In this document: in pieces, positions 48,798 through 57,016 of the stretch
How positions within the stretch are numbered: position 1 is the stretch's first letter
Layout: every line of letters starts with the position of its first letter
Source of the DNA: Kitasatospora aureofaciens
GTDB lineage: Bacteria; Actinomycetota; Actinomycetes; Streptomycetales; Streptomycetaceae
Assembly (NCBI RefSeq): GCF_019192735.1
Contig: NZ_JAHTKP010000011.1
Location: 143,789 to 207,788, forward strand
Reading direction: 5' to 3'
DNA: 64,000 nucleotides
The notes under the pieces: generated by a model
What the model was told of the DNA's origin: nothing
What the model saw: only the letters and a program-made list of their open reading frames with translations
Database searches by the model: none
Translations under genes and position numbers: made by a program

Positions 48798-50183
48798 TCA
48801 CATCCGCTCGAAGGATCGGTAGCGCTCCCAGTCGGTGACGGCCCCGTCGTACGCGCACTGCTCGACCCGGGCCATGTTCAGGTAGTGCTCCACCACGTCG
48901 TCGCCGAAGGCCGTCCGGGCCAGCTCGCTCTGCGCCCACAGGTCGGCGGCCTCCCGCAGCGAGCCCGGCACCCGGGTGTACTCCTCGACGGCGTAGGCGT
49001 TGCCCAGGCAGGGCGCGGGCAGTTCCAGCTTCTGCTGGATGCCGTGCAGGCCCGCCGCGATCATCCCGGCCACCGCGAGGTACGGGTTGACGTCCCCGCC
49101 GGGCACCCGGTTCTCCATCCGCAGCCCGGGCCCGTGGCCCACCACCCGGTACGCGCAGGTGCGGTTGTCCCGGCCCCAGGCGACCGCCGTCGGCGCGAAC
49201 GAGCCCTGGCGGTACCGCTTGTACGAGTTGATGTTGGGCGCGTACAGCAGACAGAACTCGCGCAGCGCGACCAGCTGCCCGGCCAGGAAGTGCCGCATCG
49301 TGTCGGTCATCCGGCCGTCCCCGTCCGCGAAGGCCGGCGCGCCCACCGCGTCCCGCAGCGACAGGTGGATGTGGCAGCTGTTGCCCTCGCGCTCGTCGTA
49401 CTTGGCCATGAAGGTCAGCGCGCAGCCCTGCTGGGCGGCGATCTCCTTCGCGCCCGTCTTGTACACGCTGTGCTGGTCGCAGGTGGTGAGGGCGTCCGCG
49501 TAGCGGAAGGCGATCTCGTGCTGGCCGAGGTTGCACTCGCCCTTCGCCGACTCGACGACCAGGCCTGCGCCCGCCATCTCGTTGCGGATCCGCGAGAGCA
49601 GCGGCTCGACCCTGGCCGTGCCCAGCATCGAGTAGTCGACGTTGTACAGGTTCGCGGGGGTCATGCCGCGGTAGCCGTTCAACCAGGCCTGCTCGTAGGT
49701 GTCCCGGAACACCAGGAACTCCAGCTCCGTCCCGATGTCCGCGGCCAGCCCGTGCTCCGCCAGCCGCGCGATCTGCTTGCGCAGCAGCTGTCGCGGCGCC
49801 GCGTCGACCGGGTGGCCGCCGTGCCGGGCCAGGTCGGCCGTCACCTGGGCGGTGCCCGGCTGCCAGGGGGTGAGCCGGAGCGTCCCGAGGTCCGGGCGCA
49901 TCGCGAAGTCGCCGTAGCCCGTCGCCCAGGACGAGAAGGCGTAGCCGTCCACGGTGTTCAGGTCGACGTCCACCGCCAGCAGGTAGTCGCAGGCCTCGGC
50001 GCCGTGCTCCACGACCTCGTCGAGGAAGAAGCGGGCGGCGAACCGTTTGCCCTGCAGGCGGCCCTGCATGTCGGTGAAGGCGAGCGCGACGGTGTGCACC
50101 TCGCCGGTGTCGACCAGGGTGCGCAGCTCGTCCAGGGTCAGCGGCGCCCGCGGCGGCGTGCCCGCGGCGGCGGTCTCGGACAT
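48798..50183 (-). CDS. glnA4: GlnA4-like gamma-glutamylamine (ethanolamide/polyamine) synthetase
   Basis: A 461-residue glutamine synthetase-like ligase. The beta-grasp N-terminus (LAFTDMQGRLQGKRFAARFF) and the catalytic GS core are present: GTELEFLVF (metal Glu), GECNLGQHEIAFR, NSCHIHLSL (His of the n-metal site), and FAPTAVAWGRDNRTCAYRV, with ENRVPGGDVNPYLA near the adenine site. In S. coelicolor the homologue (SCO1613) makes gamma-glutamylethanolamide; polyamine-specific paralogues also exist. Context with an SDR, an aldehyde dehydrogenase remnant and a C26 hydrolase supports glutamyl-amine catabolism rather than ammonium assimilation. Confidence 0.87.
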   Translation of the reverse strand: MSETAAAGTPPRAPLTLDELRTLVDTGEVHTVALAFTDMQGRLQGKRFAARFFLDEVVEHGAEACDYLLAVDVDLNTVDGYAFSSWATGYGDFAMRPDLGTLRLTPWQPGTAQVTADLARHGGHPVDAAPRQLLRKQIARLAEHGLAADIGTELEFLVFRDTYEQAWLNGYRGMTPANLYNVDYSMLGTARVEPLLSRIRNEMAGAGLVVESAKGECNLGQHEIAFRYADALTTCDQHSVYKTGAKEIAAQQGCALTFMAKYDEREGNSCHIHLSLRDAVGAPAFADGDGRMTDTMRHFLAGQLVALREFCLLYAPNINSYKRYRQGSFAPTAVAWGRDNRTCAYRVVGHGPGLRMENRVPGGDVNPYLAVAGMIAAGLHGIQQKLELPAPCLGNAYAVEEYTRVPGSLREAADLWAQSELARTAFGDDVVEHYLNMARVEQCAYDGAVTDWERYRSFERM

Positions 50184-50336
50184 GGTGAACCCTCTCCTCG
50201 ATCACTCTTCGAGATCAGGCGGTCACAGCGAACCGTACGGCCTGTGCCTCGCGGGGCGGAAGAGGGCGGGCGGGTGTGGCGCGCCGATATGCGTGATTGA
50301 CGAGGGATCAGACGGTACGGGAGGAGAATGCGCGCC

Positions 50337-51065
50337 ATGGATCGCAGGCCTTTCATCGGTGTCAGCACCTATCTGGTGGACGCGAGTTGGAGCGATTGGC
50401 GGGACCGCCGGGTGGCACTCGTGCCCGAGCGTTACACCGCCTACGTCCAGGACTCCGGCGGCATCGCCGTCCTCCTCCCGCCGGCCGCCCCCGAGCGCGC
50501 ACCCGACGTCCTCGCCCGGCTCGACGCGCTCGTCATCGCCGGCGGGCCCGACATCGACCCGGCGTACTACGGCGCGGCGCGCCATCCGCTCACGGACGTG
50601 GACTCGCCGGAACGGGACGCCTGGGAGAGCGCGCTGCTGCGCGGCGCCCTCGCGGCGGGCATGCCGCTGCTGGGGATCTGCCGGGGCATGCAGGTGCTCA
50701 ACGTGGTGTGCGGCGGCACGCTCGTGCAGCACCTGCCGGACGTCGTCGCGGTGGACGTGCACGGGGGCTCGCCCGGGAAGTACGGGACGCACCTGGTGCG
50801 GCCGGTGCCGGGGACGCTGCTGGGCGGGCTGCTGCCGGAGAGCGAGGTGGAGGTGCCAACCTTCCACCACCAGGCCGTCGACCGGCTCGGGGCGGGCCTG
50901 CGGATCTCCGCGCACGCCCCGGACGGGACGGTGGAGGCCGTGGAGGGGCCGGGCTTCACGCTGGGCGTGCAGTGGCACCCGGAGCAGGGGGACGACCTGC
51001 GGGTCATGCAGGCCCTCGTACGGGCGGCCACGGCTGCACAGTTGGACGCGGTCGCGATCGGGTAG
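50337..51065 (+). CDS. Gamma-glutamyl-gamma-aminobutyrate hydrolase-like protein (peptidase C26)
   Basis: A 242-residue class I glutamine amidotransferase-like hydrolase. The nucleophile Cys is in LLGICRGMQVLNVVCGG, the catalytic His in VQWHPEQGDD. DALVIAGGPDIDPAYYG is the oxyanion region. PuuD-type enzymes split gamma-glutamyl-GABA or similar glutamyl-amides. It diverges from the GlnA4 gene across 153 bp, fitting the release of glutamate after amine oxidation. I chose ATG 50337, since GGAGGAG lies 10-12 nt upstream; ATG 50328 is too near to that site. Confidence 0.86.
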   Translation: MDRRPFIGVSTYLVDASWSDWRDRRVALVPERYTAYVQDSGGIAVLLPPAAPERAPDVLARLDALVIAGGPDIDPAYYGAARHPLTDVDSPERDAWESALLRGALAAGMPLLGICRGMQVLNVVCGGTLVQHLPDVVAVDVHGGSPGKYGTHLVRPVPGTLLGGLLPESEVEVPTFHHQAVDRLGAGLRISAHAPDGTVEAVEGPGFTLGVQWHPEQGDDLRVMQALVRAATAAQLDAVAIG

Positions 51066-51099
51066 GAGCAACTTGGCTTAGCGGAAGGCGAGTGCGACG

Positions 51100-51132
51100 G
51101 TTCCCCGCACCCCTGGACGGGGCGCGGGGAAC
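51100..51132. terminator. Hairpin between convergent genes
   Basis: GTTCCCCGCACCCC (51100-51113) pairs with CGGGGCGCGGGGAAC (51118-51132). It should terminate the C26 hydrolase and the SGNH transcript. Confidence 0.65.
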
Positions 51133-51145
51133 TGCTGTGTCGGCG

Positions 51146-51886
51146 TCAGTTGGGAGCGGGGACCGGGGCGGGGAGGTGGGCGGCGGCGGTGAGGAGGGCG
51201 GGGAGCATGCGGGTGGCGTGGGTGGCGTAGCCGGTCGGGGACGGGTGGACGCCGTCGGGGCCGAGGAGTTCGGCGGCGCGGTCGCGGAATTCGGGGCCCG
51301 CCGTGGGGGCGAGGTGGGCGCCGACGCGGTCGGCGGTACGGATGTGGAGGCGGGCGAGGCGGCGGGAGCGGTGCCGGCCGGCCCAGCGGGCCAGGGGCCG
51401 GAAGCCGGGGCCGTAGCCGGGGTTGGGGCACGGCACGACCACGAGCTGCCAGCCGGCGTCCCGCAGCGTCTGCGCCAGGTACGCGAAGCGGCGGGCGGCG
51501 CGGCCGAGCGGGGCCGGCAGCAGGGCGTCGTTACCGCCGACGATCACCACGGCGACCCCGGGCCGCAGCCGCGCGGCCCGCAGCACCTGCCGTCCCATGG
51601 CTCCCGTCGTGGCGCCGATCCGCGCGTGGACGCGGAGGTCGACCGGGCGCCCGGTGCCCTCGGCGAGACCCTTTGCGAGCCGCGCGCCGAGGGTCTGTTC
51701 GGGGCGGTGGGCACCGAAGCTCTGGGCCAGGGAGTCGCCGAGCATGAGCAGGGTGAGCGGCCGGTCGTCGGCGGCTTCGGCGGGCCCGTACCGCCCGTCC
51801 GCGACCGGGACGGTCCAGTCGGCGGGCGGGCGGCGGAACAGCAGGCGGGCGTAGAGCCGGGCGAGCCCGGCCATGGGGACGCGCAT
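51146..51886 (-). CDS. SGNH/GDSL hydrolase, possible TesA-like thioesterase
   Basis: A 246-residue SGNH hydrolase. Block I is LTLLMLGDSLAQSFG (nucleophile Ser), block II includes RIGATTGAMG, block III is VVIVGGNDALLP, and block V is DGVHPSPTGYATHA (Asp and His). There is no clear signal peptide, although the N-terminus is Arg-rich. Being last in a desaturase-methyltransferase-MFS-ACP-ketosynthase run, it could release an acyl chain from ACP as a thioesterase (inference). It starts at ATG 51886 with GGAG 7 nt upstream; this start lies inside the tail of the ketosynthase frame. Confidence 0.83.
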   Translation of the reverse strand: MRVPMAGLARLYARLLFRRPPADWTVPVADGRYGPAEAADDRPLTLLMLGDSLAQSFGAHRPEQTLGARLAKGLAEGTGRPVDLRVHARIGATTGAMGRQVLRAARLRPGVAVVIVGGNDALLPAPLGRAARRFAYLAQTLRDAGWQLVVVPCPNPGYGPGFRPLARWAGRHRSRRLARLHIRTADRVGAHLAPTAGPEFRDRAAELLGPDGVHPSPTGYATHATRMLPALLTAAAHLPAPVPAPN

Positions 51887-53124
51887 CGGAGTGCTCCGGG
51901 GTCAGCGGCGGTGAGGACGACGGCGGCGTTCTGCCCGCCGAAGCCGCTGGAGACGGACAGGGCGGTGGGGACGGTGAGCGGGCGCGGCGCCTTGGTGACG
52001 ACGTCGAGGCCGATCGTCTCGTCGGGCCGGTCGAGGTTGGCGGTCGGCGGGATCAGCCGGTGCTGCAGGGTGAGGACGGTGACGGCGGCCTCGATCGCGC
52101 CGGCCGCGCCCATGGTGTGGCCGATGACGCTCTTGTTGGCGGTGACGGGCGGCGGCCGGTGGAAGACCTGTCGGAGGGCCGCCGCTTCCGCGGGGTCGTT
52201 GAGCGGGGTGCCCGTGCCGTGCGCGTTGATGTGCCCGATCTCGTAGGGGGCGAGCCCGGCGTCGGCGAGGGCGGCCCGGACGGCGCGGGCGAGGCCGTCG
52301 CCCTCCGGGTGCGGGGCGGTGAAGTGATGGGCGTCGGTGGCGGCGCCGTGGCCAGCGAGGTAGGCGCGGGGGCGGGCGCCGCGGGCGCGCGCGTGGTCGA
52401 CGCGTTCGAGGACGAGGACGCCGGCGCCCTCGCCCAGGACGAAGCCGTCCCGGTCGGCGTCGAAGGGGCGGGAGGCGCCGGCCGGGTCGTGGCGGCGGCG
52501 GGAGAGGGCGCCGAGCCGGTCGAAGGCAGTGGCGGTCATCGGGGTGCGGGGGCTGTCGGTGCCGCCCGCCAGGACGAGGTCACAGGTGCCGGAGCGGATG
52601 AGGTCGCAGGCGAGGGCCAGGGCCGTGGTGCCGGAGGCGCACGCGGTGCTGGTGACCAGGCCGGGCCCGCGGGCGCCGAGATCGAGACTGACCTCCCCGG
52701 CGGCCATGTTGGGGATGCTGCGCGGGAGCATCAGCGGGGAGACCCGGTCGGCGTGGCCGTCGGCGAGCCGGGCGTACTCGACGGCGTAGGTCTGCACGCT
52801 GTTGGCGCTGACGCCGAGGACCACGCCGACCCGGGTGCCGTCCCAGTCGGCGGGGTCAAGGCCGGCGTCGGCGACGGCCTGGCGGGCGGCGACCACGGCC
52901 ATCTGGCTGAAGCGGTCGAGGCGGCGGGCGAGCCGCCCACCGAGCAGGGTGGGCGGGTCGAAGTCGTCGAGCCGGCACGAGAAGTCGACGTTCAGGCCCT
53001 CGAGTTCGGGGTCGGGGCGGGCGGTGGGCCCGGCGCCGAGGAACCGGTCCCAGACCGCCGCCGCGCCGTTCCCGGCGGGGGTGACCAGCCCGAGGCCGGT
53101 GACGGCCACCGCGCGGGTGCTCAA
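51544..53124 (-). CDS. Beta-ketoacyl-ACP synthase II-like ketosynthase with atypical C-terminal overrun
   Basis: A 526-residue FabF-like ketosynthase. The catalytic Cys is in VTSTACASGTTALALA, the two His in GHINAHGTGTPLND and NKSVIGHTMGAAGAIEA. The core ends normally near residue 411 (SSGFGGQNAAVVLTAADPG). The frame then runs 115 codons further, overlapping the SGNH gene in another frame. A single-base change near 51900 would use a TGA there, so the overrun may be an indel or an unusual overlap. The TTG start at 53124 overlaps the ACP stop as TTGA. It should condense malonyl-ACP with an acyl primer. Confidence 0.87.
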   Translation of the reverse strand: MSTRAVAVTGLGLVTPAGNGAAAVWDRFLGAGPTARPDPELEGLNVDFSCRLDDFDPPTLLGGRLARRLDRFSQMAVVAARQAVADAGLDPADWDGTRVGVVLGVSANSVQTYAVEYARLADGHADRVSPLMLPRSIPNMAAGEVSLDLGARGPGLVTSTACASGTTALALACDLIRSGTCDLVLAGGTDSPRTPMTATAFDRLGALSRRRHDPAGASRPFDADRDGFVLGEGAGVLVLERVDHARARGARPRAYLAGHGAATDAHHFTAPHPEGDGLARAVRAALADAGLAPYEIGHINAHGTGTPLNDPAEAAALRQVFHRPPPVTANKSVIGHTMGAAGAIEAAVTVLTLQHRLIPPTANLDRPDETIGLDVVTKAPRPLTVPTALSVSSGFGGQNAAVVLTAADPGALRCASPWPGSPGSTPACCSAARPPTGPSRSRTGGTGPPKPPTTGRSPCSCSATPWPRASVPTAPNRPSARGSQRVSPRAPGARSTSASTRGSAPRREPWDGRCCGPRGCGPGSPW

Positions 53125-53363
53125 CTGACGGCTTCCGCGGTCAGGGTGGCGTCCGCGTGGGCGGCGAGTTCACCGAGGGTGCGGTCGGGGGTGATGTCGG
53201 CGACGGTGACGCCGATCCGCTCCTCGACGACGAGGGAGAGTTCGACCAGGGCGAGGCTGTCGAGCTCCAGCGAGGCCAGGGTGGCGTCGGGGGTGACCTG
53301 CCCGGGCGCGACCTCGAACTCGTCGACGAGGCAGGTACGGATCGTTTCGAAGGTGCTGGACAT
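53121..53363 (-). CDS. Acyl carrier protein
   Basis: An 80-residue carrier protein. The phosphopantetheine Ser is in TLASLELDSLALVELSLVVEE (DSL motif, residues about 37-39), and the usual four helices are recognisable. VADITPDRTLGELAAHADAT is a normal helix III/IV region. It is a second, non-housekeeping-type ACP encoded directly before the ketosynthase with a coupled junction, so it is probably dedicated to this cluster. ATG 53363 is used; upstream frame to 53651 is a shadow of the MFS gene. Confidence 0.9.
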   Translation of the reverse strand: MSSTFETIRTCLVDEFEVAPGQVTPDATLASLELDSLALVELSLVVEERIGVTVADITPDRTLGELAAHADATLTAEAVS

Positions 53364-53394
53364 GCTGAACTTCCTTTCGGTGCTGACTGGTTGA

Positions 53395-54825
53395 TCAGTC
53401 GGGTTCGGGGATGAGGACGGGCCGCGGGCGCCGCCCGGGCAGCCGGCGCCAGGCGAGGGCGGCGGCGAGCACCGCGACCGTCGCGCCGACCACGGCCGCG
53501 GCGGTGAGGCCGTCGACGAAGGCGTCGGTGAAGGCGGCCGGGTCGCCGGGTGCGGCATCGGTGAGCGCGGTGGCCAGGACGGAGCCGAGCACCGCCACCC
53601 CGAGGGTCGAACCGACCTGCCGGGTGGCGTCGTTGAGCGCGGAACCGACACCGGCCAAGCCCGCCGGGACGGCGCTCATCACCACCTCGGTGGCGACCGG
53701 GGCGAGCAGTCCGGCGCCGACTCCGGCGAGGCTCTCGAAGACCAGCACCGGGGCGTCCCCGAAGTCGGCGGCCAGCCGGCCGAGCTGGACGAAGCCGGCG
53801 GCGATCAGCAGCAGGCCGCCCGCGGACGGCACCCGCGCGCCCAACTGCCGTGCCAGCAGCGGCCCGAGGATCGCGCCGGTGGCGAGGCCGACGGAGAGCG
53901 GGACCATCCGCAGCCCGGCCTGCCAGGCGGACAGGCCGCGCACCTGCTGGAGGTAGAGGGTGAGCAGGAACATCGCGCCGAACATGGCGAACGACATCAG
54001 CGCGAGCGACAGCGTGGCCGGCCAGACCGGCCCCCCGCCCAGCAGCCGGACCGGCACCATCGGTGCGGTGCACCGGAGTTGGCGCCGTACGAAAGCGGCC
54101 AGCAGCGCCGCCGCGACGGCGAACGCGGCCAGCACACCGGCGCTGTTCCAGCCCCGGCCCGGTGCCTCGATGACACCCCAGACGAGGGCGAGCAGCCCGG
54201 CGCAGGACAGCAGCGCGCCGGGCCGGTCGAGCGGGCGGGCCTCGGGGTCACGGGACTCGGGCAGGACGACGAGGGCCGCCGCGGCGATCACGGTGATCAC
54301 CGGGACGTTCAGCCAGAACGCCGCCTGCCAGCCGTACCGTTCGACCAGCAGGCCGCCCGCGACCGGGCCGAACACCGCGCCGACCCCGGCCACCGCCGCC
54401 CAGATGCCGATCGCCCGCCGCCGGGCGGCCGGTTCGCGCAGGACGTGCACGACGGTGGACAGGGTGGCGGGCATGAACAGGGCCGCACCGAGCCCCATCC
54501 CGCAGCGCGCGGCGACCAGTCGGGCCGCGCCGTCGCCGGTGGCGCCGGCCACCGAGGCCAGCCCGCAGAGCGCGAGCCCGGCGAGGAAGGCCCGCCGCCG
54601 GCCGTACCGGTCGCCGAGCGCGCCGGCGGCCAGCACGCAGCCGCCGAGCGCGAGGGCGTAGCCGTCCACGATCCACTGGGTCTCGGCGAGGGTGGGCCCG
54701 AGCTCGGCTCGCAGCCTGGGGATGGCGACGTTGAGGACGGTGAAGTCCAGGCCGAGCAGGAACAGCGCGGCGCAGACCACCGCGACCGCCGCCCACGCCC
54801 GTCGGTCCGAGGACACCCCCGGCAT
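53395..54825 (-). CDS. MFS drug exporter (DHA2/EmrB-QacA type, 14 TM)
   Basis: A 476-residue major-facilitator exporter. The N-terminus has LFLLGLDFTVLNVAIPRL (motif D1-like of DHA2), motif A is GALGDRYGRRRAFLAG, and motif C is VAGVGAVFGPVAGGLLVERYGWQAAFWLNVP. Around 14 hydrophobic segments are evident. In this context it may export the product of the lipid-type cluster. Its ATG shares one base with the upstream methyltransferase stop (TGATG). The very long upstream frame is a shadow. Confidence 0.9.
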   Translation of the reverse strand: MPGVSSDRRAWAAVAVVCAALFLLGLDFTVLNVAIPRLRAELGPTLAETQWIVDGYALALGGCVLAAGALGDRYGRRRAFLAGLALCGLASVAGATGDGAARLVAARCGMGLGAALFMPATLSTVVHVLREPAARRRAIGIWAAVAGVGAVFGPVAGGLLVERYGWQAAFWLNVPVITVIAAAALVVLPESRDPEARPLDRPGALLSCAGLLALVWGVIEAPGRGWNSAGVLAAFAVAAALLAAFVRRQLRCTAPMVPVRLLGGGPVWPATLSLALMSFAMFGAMFLLTLYLQQVRGLSAWQAGLRMVPLSVGLATGAILGPLLARQLGARVPSAGGLLLIAAGFVQLGRLAADFGDAPVLVFESLAGVGAGLLAPVATEVVMSAVPAGLAGVGSALNDATRQVGSTLGVAVLGSVLATALTDAAPGDPAAFTDAFVDGLTAAAVVGATVAVLAAALAWRRLPGRRPRPVLIPEPD

Positions 54826-55730
54826 CAGGCGGGCAGCCGCAGCGGCTCGTCGCGCCGCCGGAAACCGATCCGGTACAGCGTGGCGGCGCCGCGCAGGAAC
54901 GTCACTTCGCTGCCGCGCAGGTAGCGCCGGTACCGCCGGTAGCCCTCGGCGCCGACCAGGCGCTCGGCCTCCTCGCGGGCGCGCAGCAGGCGGGCCGACC
55001 AGGAGGCGAGGGTGCGGGCGTAGTCCTCGGCAGAGGCGGTCAGCGCGACCACCGAGAAGTACGGGTCGCAGGCAGCGGCGATCTCGCTCAGCCGGGGCAG
55101 CCTGGCGTTCGGGAAGATGTCGCTGCCGACGAACTCGCCGAGCGGGCCGGAGCCGTCGGCCGCGCCGTCGTAGGCGATGGTCTGCAGCGACATCCGGCCG
55201 CCGGGGCGCAGCCAGCGGTGGCAGGCCTCGAAGTAGCGGGCGTAGACGCCGAGCCGCTCGGCGCGGCTCATCCCGGCGGTGGCGAAGTGCTCGAAGGAGC
55301 CCATCCCGACGACGGCGTCGTACGGCCGCGCGGGCTCGTGGTCCTCCCAGCTCTCCAGGCGGGCCTCGACGCCGGGCAGGGCGCGGGCGGTAAGGAACTC
55401 GTGCTGGGCGCGGGAGATGGTGAGGCCGGTGATCCCGGCCGCCCGGCCACCGCGGCTCGCGTGCTCCAGCATCGCGCCCCAGCCGCAGCCGATGTCCAGC
55501 AGTCGCAGGCCGGCGCCGGGGTCGGCGCCGACCAGGTCGAGGTGGTGGTCGAGCTTGGCCCGCTGGGCGCGGGGCAGGGCGAGGGCGTCCGGTTCGCCGC
55601 GGGGGATGCCGTCCCACTTGGCGGCGGTGTAGGCGAGCGTCTCGTCGAGCCACAGGGCGTAGAAGTCGTTGCCGAGGTCGTAGTGGTACGCGATGTCCTC
55701 GGTGTTGGTGCCGGCGGTGGTGATGGTCAT
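54825..55730 (-). CDS. Cyclopropane-fatty-acid-synthase-type SAM methyltransferase
   Basis: A 301-residue methyltransferase of the CfaS/mycolic-cyclopropane family. The family start IAYHYDLGNDFYALWLDETLAYTAA is split here as YHYDLGNDFYALWLD. SAM loop: LLDIGCGWGAMLEHAS; GITGLTISRAQHEF and VVGMGSFEHFA (the glutamate segment near the bicarbonate site) follow. CfaS enzymes add a methylene to a cis double bond; some relatives add a methyl. An acyl-ACP desaturase encoded just upstream would supply the double bond. The ATG at 55730 is used. It is coupled to the MFS gene. Confidence 0.88.
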   Translation of the reverse strand: MTITTAGTNTEDIAYHYDLGNDFYALWLDETLAYTAAKWDGIPRGEPDALALPRAQRAKLDHHLDLVGADPGAGLRLLDIGCGWGAMLEHASRGGRAAGITGLTISRAQHEFLTARALPGVEARLESWEDHEPARPYDAVVGMGSFEHFATAGMSRAERLGVYARYFEACHRWLRPGGRMSLQTIAYDGAADGSGPLGEFVGSDIFPNARLPRLSEIAAACDPYFSVVALTASAEDYARTLASWSARLLRAREEAERLVGAEGYRRYRRYLRGSEVTFLRGAATLYRIGFRRRDEPLRLPA

Positions 55731-55740
55731 GCGGGTCCTG

Positions 55741-55825
55741 TTCTGCGGATCGGGCAGGGCTCAGGCGGGTCGGGCGGGGATCGGGCAGGGTCAGGCAGGG
55801 CTCAGGCGGGTCGGGCAGGGTCAGG
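55741..55825. repeat. GC-rich short tandem repeats
   Basis: The gap between desaturase and methyltransferase genes repeats CAGGGCTCAGGCGGGTCGGG twice (about 55756 and 55797) with several shorter GGGTCAGG or GGATCGGG units. It looks like slippage. Confidence 0.6.
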
Positions 55826-56768
55826 CCGTTTCCGCCCGGCGGGCGCGGGCGGCGAGGGCCTGGGCGCGGCGTTCGATGAAGCGGGCGGCCCGGGCGTCCA
55901 GCCGCGCCAGGTGTTCGGCGAGCCGGTCGCGGGCCTGCTCCCCGGCCGGGCCGAGGCCGGTCAGGTCGAAGACCCGGAGCGCGCGCAGCAGCGGGACGAG
56001 CACCTCGTCGTGGTGCACCCGCAGGTCGTAGACCCCGGCGACGGCGACCTCGGCGGCCATCCGGCCGAAGCCGGGCATGCCCTGGCCGGGCATGGCGAAG
56101 CCGCGAATCGTTTCGTCGAGGGCGACGAGCACCTGGTCGGCGTCCAGCTGGGCGGCGGCGCGCAGGAGCTCCCGATAGAAGACCATGTGCAGGTTCTCGT
56201 CCTGGGCGATCCGGGCGAGCAGCCGGTCGCAGACCGGGTCGCCGCTGAGCCGGCCGGTGTTGCGGTGGCTGACCCGGGTGGCCAGCTCCTGGACGGCGGC
56301 GTAGGCGACCACGCCGAGGACACCGTCGGGCTCCGGGACGGTACCGGTGCCGAGGTGGGCCATCCGGGCGCGTTCCAGGGCGACCGGGTCGACGGCGCGG
56401 GCGGCGTGCAGGTAGCCGCGGAGGGTGGAGGCGTGCCGGTCCTCCTCGGCCGTCCACTGGTGGAGCCAGGCGCCCCACGCGCCGTCCCTGGAGGTCTGCG
56501 CGCCGATGGTCCAGTGGTAGCCGGGCAGGTTGTCCTCAGTCAGCAGATTGACGATCAGGGCGGAGCGGACGGCGGGGGCGATCGCGGACTGCTCGGGGCA
56601 CCAGGGCTCGCCGTCGAGGGGGCCGTCGAAGTCCCGGCCGAGGCTCCACGGGACGTACTGGTGCGGGAACCACTCGCGCGCCGAGGCGAGATGACGGTTC
56701 ATCAATTCTTCGGCGGTTGCTTCGAGTTCGATGAGCCAGCGGACGGTCCCGGCGGAAGCGATCTTCAC
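55821..56768 (-). CDS. Acyl-ACP desaturase (soluble, di-iron)
   Basis: A 315-residue ferritin-like desaturase related to plant stearoyl-ACP and mycobacterial DesA enzymes. Two iron-ligand motifs are present: WTAEEDRHASTLRGYL (E-E-x-x-H) and AQDENLHMVFYRELL (D-E-x-x-H), with the other Glu ligands in LTEDNLPGY and YAAVQELATRVSHRNTG. YVPWSLGRDFDG is the conserved N-terminal segment. It introduces a cis double bond into an ACP-bound acyl chain. It is the first gene of the six-gene run on the minus strand. Starts ATG 56768. Confidence 0.9.
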   Translation of the reverse strand: MKIASAGTVRWLIELEATAEELMNRHLASAREWFPHQYVPWSLGRDFDGPLDGEPWCPEQSAIAPAVRSALIVNLLTEDNLPGYHWTIGAQTSRDGAWGAWLHQWTAEEDRHASTLRGYLHAARAVDPVALERARMAHLGTGTVPEPDGVLGVVAYAAVQELATRVSHRNTGRLSGDPVCDRLLARIAQDENLHMVFYRELLRAAAQLDADQVLVALDETIRGFAMPGQGMPGFGRMAAEVAVAGVYDLRVHHDEVLVPLLRALRVFDLTGLGPAGEQARDRLAEHLARLDARAARFIERRAQALAARARRAETA

Positions 56769-57016
56769 GGGCCATGATCGTTGCCGAACCGCGCAGGGCG
56801 GCGCAAGCTCGCCTCACCCGGTCGAGTGATGAAGGCATCCGTTCTGACCAGGGCCTGCGCCGAAGGCAGTCCGGCACCGAAGAACGCGGGCATCCGGACG
56901 GCAACGACAACGGTCACCAGTACAGCCTTTGGATCTTTGTCCATTCTGCGGTTCACTTCGGTTGCGGGGCGATCGCACTCCGCTCCCTCCCACCCGTGCG
57001 TCCAGAGAGGACTTCG

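Noticed and set aside
55741..55825. CRISPR-like or regulatory array
   Set aside because: The repeats are short, irregular and without unique spacers; slippage in GC-rich DNA is simpler.
53395..56478. 1027-codon minus frame as a single giant protein
   Set aside because: Only its last 476 codons form the MFS exporter; the rest overlaps the methyltransferase and desaturase genes in another frame.
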